Program-made: the position numbers and the translations under genes
Shown here: one piece after another, positions 54,976 through 64,000 of the stretch
Position numbering within the stretch: position 1 is the first letter of the stretch
How the letters are laid out: the number at the start of each line of letters is the position of its first letter
Notes under the pieces: model-generated
Databases searched by the model: none
Seen by the model: the letters and a program-made list of their open reading frames with translations, nothing else
Told to the model about the DNA's origin: nothing
Assembly: GCF_905220565.1 (NCBI RefSeq)
Contig: NC_059396.1
Coordinates: 14,279,706 to 14,343,705, forward strand
Direction of reading: 5' to 3'
Length of the DNA stretch: 64,000 nucleotides
From: Melitaea cinxia
Taxonomy: Eukaryota; Arthropoda; Insecta; Lepidoptera; Nymphalidae

Positions 54976-57900
54976 ATGAGCTTACATTTTGAACCAGATG
55001 GTACTCCCTTCGTTATGTGTGAGAAACATAAAATAAAATTGGAAAAAGAGCCTATAACAGAAAATTTCTACGTTAAGAAAGCGAGGGATGAACTAAGAGA
55101 GACTCCGGAAAATATTGAAAATGGCCTAAAAGAATTGAGACAACTGCTTAAATGTAAGTAAACACTTGGAGATACTAACACAAAATTAGTTACTCTTTGT
55201 CATATCTACACAAATCTTAGGTAAATTTATTTTCATAATGAAATAATTATGGAAAATTATTTCGGCAAAATCGTCATACTAAGCCAACAAACAATAACTA
55301 AAACGTGGATAACAAATTAAATTGTCTATTTTATTAATGACTTTTATAAGTATAGAATTTTAAGTGTATTTATATTGTTTTTTTAATGCATTGTTTTATT
55401 TACAATAGTTATTTATTATTCCATATGTTACATTTAAACTTTTGACTTCATTCCAAATTTTGTCCTTAGTAAAACATTGTTAGTAAATAACTATTGAATT
55501 CGGGTTAGAAAACTAAGCGGTTTATATATGATGTTCATATCAATAATAATTGCTGTTAGATTCTTGTTAAAAGTTTAAATATTTTCGCTTTCAGTTGTTG
55601 ATGTTACACCTACATTACCTAGCTATATAGCGTTTTACTAAAAAAAAAACAAACCTCATTTTTTTTTACTTTAAAGTCATATTTGGAATATGCTATCGCT
55701 AATTTGGTAACGCACAACAAACAAAATGACAAATTATAATTAATATCCACTAAAGGCGACGAATATTATACACACATAAAATGATATTCTAAAAAAATTA
55801 AGAAAAAAAAAAATTGAAAAAATAATTATATAACATAAATAGGTTTGGCAATATGGAATTTCATTTCAATGTTGAAATTTTATTATTGTTACTAATTAAA
55901 ATTATATTATATACTAGCTGTACCCGCGACTCCGTCAGCGTGGTATTCAAAAATCATTATTGTTCACTTCGCATAGTTACAAAATAAATAAATATCTAAA
56001 ATAAAAGTAGCCTATGTTACTCCTTGATATACCAGCTATCTGCCAATAAAAGTCCCATCAAAATCGATCACGCCGTTTCAGAGATTAGCCGGAACAAAAC
56101 AATAAAAAAATACATAAACAGTTTATATGTAAAACATTTTTTTTTTTGAGTTAAGAATTTGGTCATAGTCTCGAAACAAACCATTGTAATAAATAATCCA
56201 ACCTTATCCGTACCTTTTGATAAAAGATTAATTTTTTTATCGTCATTATTTAAGATAATTGTCAGATAAACACCTACGTAATTAATATTAAAATACAAAT
56301 AAAATGATAATTTCGCTAATAAAAAAATATTATTTGCTTTTTTGTGAAATAATAGAACACACCGAAAAAATGTTACATAAAATAATTTTTAACAAAAAAA
56401 AAACCGACTTCAAACAGGAAACTAAAAAGTGAAAAATAAATTTACTTAGTACAAAGTAATTCGTATTTTGATTTAGTTAATCAGAAATGATTAAATAAAT
56501 ATTTTATAATTTTGAAGTCGGTGCCAAGTAAAGCAATGACTACTCTAGTATCTACTCATAAGTTATATTTAGTTTTCCTTCATAATTTGTTTCATTGACT
56601 ATAAGGTTGAATACTGTTATTATTCTGTTATTGTTTTGACATATCTAATAATATTTTTTGTACTTGTTTGTTGTGTGTGTGTTGTTTATATTTTTTATTG
56701 TAGCCAAGTTGTTGTAGTATTTACTTGGCACCAACTTCAAAATTATAAAATATTTCTTTAATCATTTCTGATTAACTAAATCAAAATACGAATTACTTTG
56801 TACTAAGTAAATTTATTTTTCACTTTTTAGTTTCCTGTTTGAAGTCGGTTTTTTTTTGTTAAAAATTATTTTATTTTACAATTTTTAGTGATGGGTAGAC
56901 CTAACAAGGATGCTTTTTCTCTTGTGTCGGGAGTCCGGAAATATACACAATACACAAGCACAAACACCCAGATAATGACAAACATCTATATGGCCAATAC
57001 AAATGTCTGTCGTGCGCGGAGATTGAACCCACTAACGCCAGCGCAACAGCCGGTGCTGTGACCGCTGCGCTAACGCGTCGACATACTATGAGTAAAGTTT
57101 GCTATCAGGTGTACGTAATAACAACCGGGACTGACAGCCTAGCGTGTTCTCCGCTCCGCGCGTGTGAGGCTAGGTTGGGAGAACCACAAGGATTAACAAC
57201 TAGACCGAAAATAAATATTTGTATAAACATAAATATCCACTCCGAGCGGGAATAGAACCCGCGACCGTCGGTGTTTAGGCGCCGCCGACACGGTACATGC
57301 ACCATTATATCAAAGCGGTCGTCAAACAGCAAAAGGTAACTGCTGTAAATTGTTGAGAAATTCCCTCGAGTGTTTATGGACTCCATCATCAAACCTGGTC
57401 CTGCGACACAGATGATCACACAGCAGGTAATTGCTATAAATCGTTGAAAAGTTCCCTCGACTATCTTTCGTCTCCATCATCAGACTGTAATGGCACTTGT
57501 AACTCATATAGGTGCAAAGTTCTCATCAATAGAAATGAATTAAGTTCAAACAGCAGGTAATTGCTATAAGTCGTTGAAGAGTACCCTCGACTATCTTTCG
57601 TCTCCATCATCAGACTGAAATGGCACTTATAACTCACATAGGTGCAAAGTTCTCGTCAATAGAAACGAATTAAGTTCAAACAGCAGGTAATTGCTATAAA
57701 TCGTTAAAGAGTTCCCTCGACTAACTTTTGTCTCCATCATCAGACTGTAATGGCACTTACAACTCATACAGGTGCAAAGTTCTCATCAATAGAAACGAAT
57801 TAAGTTCAAAAAGCAGGTAGTTGCTATAAATTGTTGAAGAGTTCCCTTGACTATCTTTCTTCTCCATCATCAGACCGACTCCAGACCTTTATTAAATAGT

Positions 57901-60900
57901 AGCGCTTTATAGTACTTAATGAAAACATGATTAAATTTACTAGTCACCCATACGATTTTTGAAAGTTTCCTCCGATTTCTCCGGGATCCCATCATCAGAT
58001 CCTGGTTTCCTTATCATGGTACCAAACTATGAATATCTCCTTTCCAACAAAAAAAGAATTATCAAAATCGGTTCATAAACGAAGAAGTTATCTCCGAACA
58101 TACTTAAAAAAAAATATATATATATATATATACGGTCGAATTGAGTAACCTCCTCCTTTTTTTGAAGTCGGTTAAAAAGGCTCTTGCGAGAGACGCTAGA
58201 CCATTAATTTAGCAAGATGGTTACAAATTTTATTTGAGCATTAAGTAAAATTTTGTGTAGAAATTTCAATAGTAAATTTACTAGAAGACCTTATATCGTA
58301 AGCGAATACGCACTACCATTGCAAACAATTTTTGTGCAATTTTTATTCGCAAAATTCCAATTCCCTTTCTAAAATAAAACTAGAGAACTTCAGTTAGATA
58401 AAGTAGTAGAAATTAGTAACTTTTTAGTTATAACATTTTTTAGTAGAAGGTGAGACGATTTCAGAAATTATATCTGGAAGTCGGAAGAAACCGACCTATA
58501 ATTTTTTTTTTTTATAAATAACAAAAATTATACCAGCTAATTAAAAAATATACCAGCTAATTAAAAATTATACCAGCTAATTAAAAATATATTTTTAATC
58601 CATTTTATTTATATAAATATACACAATACATATGTATGGATGTATAATATTAAATAATATTTTCTTACAATGTTAGTGTTGTATAATGCGTTGCTTTGAC
58701 TCTGAGTTTACATTTTTAAACTTAGAACTCACAATTACAAAACCGTGAAATAATGTTTTGTATATAACACTTTAATATATGTTAATTATTCTGCAATTTT
58801 ACATATTTTTGAATGCGGATTAACGTATTGCTGGTAACATTTCATGTCGTTTGTTAATTTTAGATTTACAAAGTAGAACAAGACTACTTCATTAAGTATA
58901 CGATTATATAAGGTTTGATATCTATGAGGTATTAACGGAATTCTACTACGATTTTACTGTCTATTCGTATATCCAATTCAAAGCAAATTCTATCTTTAGA
59001 ACCTTACAGACACATGTTGGAAACGTTTATAGGATACTAGCTGTACCCTGCGCGCGGTGCTACACTTTCTTTTTTTGGTCGTACCAACTCAAAAACCTTT
59101 GTGGGCTCATACACAGCACTGATGAAGATCATGACATGATCAAATGCATAGCTTACAATTCTATAAAGGACATACAGATAAACATTCATTTATATATATA
59201 TATATATATACATGAATGTTTATATATGACGCCGCGTGGGCGCAACGGTTACAGCCATGGGTTGTATCAGTTGCGCTGGCGGTTGCGGGTTCGATCCCCG
59301 CACATGACAAACATTTGTATTGGCCATACAGGTGTTTGCCGTGGTCTGGGTGTTTCTGCAGTCCTTGTGGGTCTCCCCACTGTGCCTCGGAGAGCACGTT
59401 AAGCCGTCGGTCCCGGTTGTTATCATGTACACCTGATAGCGATCGTTACTTATAGTAGGGAATATATCCGCCAACCCGCATTGGAGCAGCGTGGTGGATT
59501 AAGCTCTGATCCTTCTCCTACATGGGGAAAGAGGCCTATGCCCAGTAATGGGATATTACAGGCTGAAACGTACATCTATATATATAGATGTACGACTATA
59601 GTATTAATATATACACAATAAGGATAAATTAAAGTTAAATATCAAGAGAGGCTCATAAAATCAACACATAGCAGCTTTACTTTAGGCAAAAAACACTTCG
59701 TTTTAACGTTATTAAAAAAAATAGCCAAAAACTAGAAAGACGCCATAGAAACTCAAGGTTGAGTTATGGTAGAGAACATGAGAATTGGACTCTGAATGAT
59801 TGTTAAGAGGTATGTTTTCAGACGAGTCTAGATACTGTTTATAGAAGCAGGAAAAGAGGAAAATAGTGTACAGAAGATCAGGAGAGAGCTATAAGCAAGC
59901 CAGTGTATAAGAAAAAGTACAATACGGCGGAGGCTCTGTTCACGTGTGGGCTAGGATTTCTTCCGAAAACCGCACTGAGCTAGTGGTGACAGTAATTGGA
60001 ATTTTAATTGTACAAAGATATGTCACTGTAATTCTGAATAACTACGTTGGTCCATTTTTAGTGGACATAGCATACACAATTCAATCATTAATTAATTATA
60101 TTATTTTTTATTTTTATCATATAGTACAAAAAATTTCAAACCATTCGTTATGTTATGTCAGTTATTCATTCTTTCAATTATTTCATTCTCATGAATGAAG
60201 CTTTGTCTTGATTAGGTCATATTACTGATATATACTTACTAATATATGTATATGTAGATAGAAACAAATCAATCAATTGTTCCCGAAGTAAATTAAACGT
60301 CTCGACTTTATGACACGACGACGACGGACATGTTTTGGTATTTATTACTAATTTTGCACGACAAGTAGATAATAATAAAAGTCATATTTATAAGCTATTA
60401 GAAGTCACAAATTTGCAGAACTATCAAAGTTACATTTACTAGTAAGATAAAAAAAATCCTGCGTTGTGTCATGTAGTGTGACATGATCCTTGATATTTTG
60501 GAACTATTGAAAGCAATTAAGCCAAATAACTCTCGATGTTGTCGATGAGTACATCTACCTGGGACAACTAATCCGCATGGGTAAGTCCACTTTCGAGAGA
60601 GAGGTAACTTGTAGAATCTAACTCGAAATTATAAAATATCTTCTCGTCCAGTATACTTAAGTACCTGAAGACAAAAGCATTTGAGCACTATGTGTTGCCA
60701 GTGAGGAACTACGGCGCTAAGACATGGTCTTTTTCCGTTAGCCCTTTCCATAGGCTCAAGGTCATTAGCTATTATCGGTATTTCTCTACGTAAAAGAGTT
60801 CGGAGTGATGAAATCTGTAGACGAACGTAGGTCACCGACAGCTCTCAAAATCTGCAAGTTGAAGTGACAATGGGTAGGCCACAAAGCAAGAAGAAACTGT

Positions 60901-63789
60901 GACCGATGGGGAACGAAAGTTTTTCGAATAGTTACCTCATCGTGACATCATCGTGGTCGTCGTCGATAAAAGGCTGTCTTTTTATATAAAAAAGCCTGTA
61001 CAAAAAGCTTGATATATAAATGCTACATGAGCTCACTGAAAGAAACCTAATGGACCGTGTACTCATTTGCGAAATCGTAGTCAAAGGTCGGTCACACGTC
61101 ACAGACTATCGCTAAACCCGAGTCGCATACACATGAGGGACTACTTTTAAGTCCGAAGCGATTCAGGTACGCCGAGAAACCCCCGTGACCGGTCAGAATT
61201 TGGACATCGACTGGTGTTAGTGTCATATTCTTGATTATAGTCCTGGCGGTTTTTACGCACGGTAAAAACACCTTCGTGACCGAACCAGCCACGGTTGACT
61301 CATAGCGCCGCTGCCATCTCCTCACCGTCTCCTCACGTATATACGCCTCGTAACGTACGATGTTGGAACTTGATCGTATCAAAATCGGTTCATAAACGAC
61401 AAAGTTATCCGCGTACATAAATAAAAAAATTATGTATACAGTTGAACTGAGAAACCTCCTCCTTTTTTGAAGTCTGTTAAAAACGTTAATAATAGTCACA
61501 TGTCTTGTACATTATTTATCATTAATGTACAAGTTATACATCCCTTTTTAATTACATTTCATAATATTATTACATTCACTGAGTTAATATTTTTGTATTT
61601 TTAATACATAATTGTGTTTGCTCGCAAACGAAAAAAAAAACCGACTTCAATTACATCGACGAGTAATACAACGTAGATCGACGAAAAAATAGTCAAGTAA
61701 CTACGCGTTATCCAAGATTACTCAAAAAGTAGTTTTATCAGATCTCAATCAAATTTATATGTGACCACATGACAAACATCAGCTTTCAATTAAATTAAAA
61801 ATTATTAAAATCGGTACACCCAGTAAAAAGTTATTGCGGATTTTCAATAGTTACCCTCGATTTCTCTGGAATGCCATCATCAGATCCTGGTTTCCTTATC
61901 ATGGTACTAAACTAGACATATCTTCTTTCCAACAAAAAAATAATTATCAAAATCGGTACACCCAGTAAAAAGTTATTGCGGATTTTCAAGAGTTTCCTTC
62001 GATTTCTCTGGGATCCCATCATCAAATCCTAGTTTCCTTATCATGGTTTTAAACTAGGGATATCTCCTTTCCAACAAAAAAAGAATTACCAAAATCGGTA
62101 CATCCAGTAGAAAGTTATGCGGTATAATACAACGTAGGTCGACGAAAAAAGCGTCAAGTAAAAACGCATTATTAGATATAACTCGAAAAGTAGTTGTTAG
62201 ATCTCAAATAAATTTAAATGGGACCAATTGACACACACCACCTTTCGATTAAAAATTTTTTTGTCGAAATCGGTCCACACGGGCAAAAGTTCTGATGTAA
62301 CATACATTAAAAAAAAATACAGTCGAATTGAGAACCTCCTCCTTTTTTGGAAGTCGGTTAAAAACTATACACGATGTTATCAACTGATCGAAAAAGCCTT
62401 TATTTACACAACGTGCCATTTAATTGCATGATAGCATTTCATAATTTTATGTTGTATTACTCTTATGTAATACAACTTAATTTTTAAAAGGGTAACTGCG
62501 GAGATTCTTGTCGTTTCATCTGCAGAATCTACATTCCAAATCGGTGATAACTTCACTTTTAAATATAATTAATTAATTAAATAATATTAATATAATTAAT
62601 ATTAATATAAAATTTAAATATAATTAAAAAATAAAATATTAATTTGTCAAATGATGATTTAAAAGTGCTTTTAAAGTTTATTTAATTAAATAAGGTATTA
62701 AGATTTATAAGCTCATAATTAAGAATATGATATAAATATTGTGTTGTCTCTAAACATAATAATTAATAAATGTTGTAAATGATTGACGCGTATATATGTA
62801 ACTCATTAAGGACATGTAATTGGATGCAGCTTGAATGACAATATGCTTGGTATTAAAATGGTTTTAATACAAGAACAGTTCATTGAACCCACAAGAGTTA
62901 ATGTATTGACTTAAGATATATATATGTTTATAACATTGTATAAAAATATCATACACTTGTATATTATCAATCAAGATTTTTACTAATGTCTTTTTTTTGT
63001 AATTTAAATAAACAATATAATGTATGTTTTAGGTGAAACCAACTTGGTTATACCACTAGATGAAGATGAGTTTCTACTTAAGTTCCTAAGGCCAGCGAAA
63101 TTTTACGCGAAGAGTGCATTCGAGAGGGTAAGTTAATTTAACACATTTTTAACATCTCTATTTGTGTTGTTTTTAATATAAAACTAAATTAAAATGAAAG
63201 TACGTGTGTGCAATTCACATAATATTCTATCTCATTCACTCCTATACATTTTTGACTTTGTTTCTTTACCGTGACGCATTTTCGTTTCATCGAGTTTAAA
63301 ACCACAACGAGTCTAAAGCATTACTTTCGTAAAAGTACTTTGTATTTTTTTTGAGAATGTATAGTTTTTTTTTCACCTTTATTTGTGTTATAGATAAACT
63401 GTCTGAATTAGAATAAATTTAGAAACTGTCACAACAAGCCGAATAAATCGTTTCCGTTATGCAGATTCTTTAACACTTGCAGAAAACAGGACAGTGAAAG
63501 CTGTTGTTTCATTATTCGTGTAAAGAATTGACGAATATTAAAATAGTTAGAAATCTATACGTCTTTGGGACATTTCGATATTATAAAATTTTCTACTTAT
63601 AATAATAGTCTGTTTCATCGTTTTCTTAATTTCAGATACAAGCTTATTACAAGTTTAGGTTATCACACCAGGACTATTGTCAGGATCTTTTCCCGAGCAA
63701 CGTTCGGGTAGCTTTCGATCACTCTATCATCTCTATCCTCTCGCCAAGAGACGAAAACGGCCGTCGCATCATGTTTGTAGAATCTGGAG
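54976..63789 (+). CDS. Second CRAL-TRIO (SEC14-like) lipid-transfer protein, 5' part
   Basis: Exons 54976-55153, 63033-63127 and 63636-63789 join in frame (phases 1, 0, 1) to the first 142 residues plus one base. The donor at 63790 leads out of the window, so the protein is incomplete. The ATG follows AAGTAAA. The CRAL-TRIO N domain spans about residues 34-91 (DELRETPENIENGLKELRQL, then DEDEFLLKFLRPAKFYAKSA), followed by the start of the lipid-binding fold (DLFPSNVRVAFDHSIISIL, RDENGRRIMFVESG). ELRETPE and FLRP are shared with the 13155 gene, and two introns fall at identical points (after ..AFER/..AMAL in phase 0, within the Gly codon after VESG/VNVG in phase 1). The extra phase-1 intron after LLK is not in the first gene. 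It is a tandem paralogue; its ligand is unknown. Confidence 0.92.
55154..55911. other. Intron 1 of the second CRAL-TRIO gene, proximal part
   Basis: Consensus GTAAGT donor, then AT-rich sequence without recognised repeats. Confidence 0.45.
55912..56105 (+). repeat. Repeat family E1, 3'-truncated copy
   Basis: CTAGCTGTACCCGCGACTCC, TTGTTCACTTCGCATAG, AAAATAAAAGTAGCCTATG, TATACCAGCTATCTGCCAAT, GTTTCAGAGATTAGCCGGAA. Stops after the ACAAAACAA stretch. Confidence 0.8.
56377..56874. mobile_element. Foldback element with 156-bp inverted arms
   Basis: The left arm 56377-56532 and right arm 56719-56874 are almost perfect reverse complements (small differences such as GTCGGTGCC/GGCACCAAC and one or two A/T-run length changes). 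They enclose a 186-bp spacer. Both arms contain two CCGACTTCAA-type family D termini, so the arms appear built from family D ends. RNA through this intron would form a very stable hairpin. No coding content. Confidence 0.85.
56950..57320 (-). repeat. Two minus-strand SINE fragments in series
   Basis: 56950-57081 is a head of the 48954 type (TATGGCCAATACAAATG, GAGATTGAACCCACTAACGC, CGCTGCGCTAACGCGTCG). 57100-57320 is a variant-head copy (CAGGTGTACGTAATAACAAC, GGGAATAGAACCCGCGACCG, TATATCAAAGCGGTCGTC). The second was apparently inserted at or beside the first. Confidence 0.7.
57421..57880. repeat. 130-bp tandem array, about 3.5 units
   Basis: Units start CAGCAGGTAATTGCTATAA at 57421, 57551 and 57681 and AAGCAGGTAGTTGC at 57811. 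Each contains GTTCCCTCGACTATCTTTCG, CTCCATCATCAGACTG and GGTGCAAAGTTCTCATCAAT. A diverged partial unit precedes it at 57329. The CCATCATCAGA..TGG motif also occurs in family D, so the array probably arose inside a family D element, whose end follows at 57930. Confidence 0.85.
57930..58180. repeat. Repeat family D end
   Basis: CCCATCATCAGATCCTGGTT, ATGGTACCAAACTATGAATA, AAAATCGGTTCATAAACGAA, a (TA)n run at 58111-58130, GGTCGAATTGAGTAACCTCC and TTTTTTTGAAGTCGGTTAAA. Confidence 0.75.
58521..58590. repeat. Short tandem repeat, about 22 bp x 3
   Basis: TATACCAGCTAATTAAAAA repeated three times with one- or two-base length differences. Confidence 0.9.
58591..59227. other. Intron spacer with a family E head fragment
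   Basis: AT-rich. ACTAGCTGTACCCTGCGCGC at 59036 is a fragment of the CTAGCTGTGCCCGCG head. (TA)n at 59187-59212 precedes the next SINE. Confidence 0.5.
59228..59571 (+). mobile_element. Full-length tRNA-related SINE
   Basis: Closely matches 48954-49299: GACGCCGCGTGGGCGCAACG, GGTTGCGGGTTCGATCCCCG, CATTTGTATTGGCCATACAG, GAGCACGTTAAGCCGTCGGT and GGGATATTACAGGCTGAAA. The target duplication is masked because both flanks are TA-rich. Confidence 0.88.
59690..60105 (+). pseudogene. Tc1/mariner-like transposase fragment
   Basis: Across shifted frames it reads HENWTLND, FSDESRY, VYRRSGE, YGGGSVHVWARISSENRTEL, then IVQRYVTVILNNYVGPFLVD. In Tc1 transposases these are, in order, the W-x-x-V..FSDES block (second part of the DDE fold), the YGGGSVMVWG block and the QRY segment. 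Only part of the catalytic domain is present, with several frameshifts and no terminal repeats recognised, so it is inactive. Confidence 0.8.
60500..60955 (+). pseudogene. RTE-type LINE RT C-terminal fragment
   Basis: Reads VDEYIYLGQLIRMGKSTFER near the start, then in shifted frames stretches like EFGVMKSVDERRS, ALKICKLK.QWVGHKARRNCD and RWGTKVF. This is the familiar endonuclease/reverse-transcriptase C-terminus (YLGQ..GK..F, then the QW.GH..R..D.RWG block). It has many stops and no catalytic motifs. Confidence 0.75.
61092..61360 (-). pseudogene. LINE C-terminal fragment (RNase H-end type)
   Basis: Minus strand: AYIREETVRRWQRRYESTVA, then TPVDVQILTGHGGFSAYLNR and SPSCVCDSG. The RRWQ.R.....G, LTGHG.F..YL.RF and SP.C.C blocks end the polyproteins of R1-like LINEs carrying RNase H. 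The fragment is fused to a family D end at 61375. Confidence 0.75.
61375..61490. repeat. Repeat family D end fragment
   Basis: AAAATCGGTTCATAAACGAC, AAAGTTATCCGCGTACATAA, ACAGTTGAACTGAGAAACC, TTTTTTGAAGTCTGTTAAAA. Confidence 0.7.
61605..62370. repeat. Repeat family D, long copy with internal duplication
   Basis: Starts GTGTTTGCTCGCAAACGAAA and CCGACTTCAATTACATCGAC, ends ACCTCCTCCTTTTTTGGAAG and TCGGTTAAAA. CATCATCAGATCCTGGTTTC and CGGTACACCCAGTAAAAAGT recur two or three times (61795-62115). The sequence AATACAACGTAG.TCGACG also occurs twice (61665 and 62127). It is therefore a composite of partial copies arranged in tandem. Confidence 0.75.
62371..63032. other. Intron 1 of the second CRAL-TRIO gene, distal part
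   Basis: AT-rich with ATTAATATAATT-type short repeats (62570-62640). It closes with the TGTATGTTTTAG acceptor at 63032. Confidence 0.5.
63128..63635. other. Intron 2 of the second CRAL-TRIO gene
   Basis: 508 bp, GTAAGT donor, TTAATTTCAG acceptor. No repeat recognised. Confidence 0.7.
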
Positions 63790-64000
63790 GTAAAATAAAC
63801 AAAAAGTAAAAAGTTTATGTAAATGGATGATATACATGAATGGATGGACATAGAGTCACATCCATCCATTAATGTTATGATGGAACTTCATATACAATAT
63901 GATAGTTGATGAGCCAAATTAACGAAATGTTTATGTAATTATCATATATGTATATTAAAATTTCCAAGGATACAGACAGTTATTCTATTGATGCATCCTT
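63790..64000. other. Start of intron 3 of the second CRAL-TRIO gene
   Basis: Begins with a GTAAAA donor. Contains TGGATGATATACATGAATGG / CCATCCATTAATG short inverted similarity. The next exon lies beyond the window. Confidence 0.55.

Noticed and set aside
57421..57880. CRISPR-like direct repeats
   Set aside because: Units are 130 bp and contiguous, without unique spacers, and the genome is that of an animal.

Overview
The window is nuclear DNA of an insect, almost certainly a moth or butterfly (Lepidoptera). It is AT-rich, the real genes have GT-AG introns of 0.5 to 13 kb, and most of the remaining sequence is made of repeats I know from lepidopteran genomes: a tRNA-related SINE, the CTAGCTGTGCCCGCG-headed family, Helitron-like elements ending in CTAG, and Jockey/CR1-like LINE tails. 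I see no bacterial features such as operons, ribosome binding sites or CRISPR, and no rRNA or functional tRNA gene.

Host genes. (1) The last two coding exons of an unidentified plus-strand gene lie at 373-1824; the rest is upstream of the window. (2) A complete five-coding-exon CRAL-TRIO (SEC14-like, alpha-tocopherol-transfer-protein-like) gene runs from 13155 to 38915 and encodes 291 aa. A TATA-containing candidate promoter lies near 9444 and a non-coding first exon is inferred. (3) A second CRAL-TRIO gene starts at 54976 in the same orientation. Its first three coding exons are present and it runs off the right edge. The two share intron positions and phases, so they look like tandem duplicates, but the second has one extra early intron.

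Mobile DNA. Intron 3 of the first CRAL-TRIO gene holds an apparently intact PIF/Harbinger transposon (30892-36077). Its two convergent, intron-containing genes are both open after splicing: a 372-aa DDE transposase and a 300-aa Myb/SANT-like protein. One base further on is a 1,012-bp internally deleted derivative (36079-37090) whose first 277 bp read as identical. Intron 2 holds a 2.8-kb TA-flanked DNA transposon (20254-23038) with three later insertions, two nested in each other. The 16 kb between the CRAL-TRIO genes holds a long tandem-unit repeat, SINEs with target-site duplications, decayed R4/Dong-like and Jockey/CR1-like LINEs, a Harbinger-like MITE (45726-46698), and a 5'-truncated LINE with an open 759-codon reverse transcriptase frame (49659-52283, minus). 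Intron 1 of the second CRAL-TRIO gene holds a foldback element with 156-bp arms, a 130-bp tandem array, a Tc1-like transposase pseudogene and several LINE fragments.

The host genes look conventional. The most interesting material is the transposon biology, mainly the Harbinger pair and the nested insertions. I found no convincing new defence, metabolic or RNA system.
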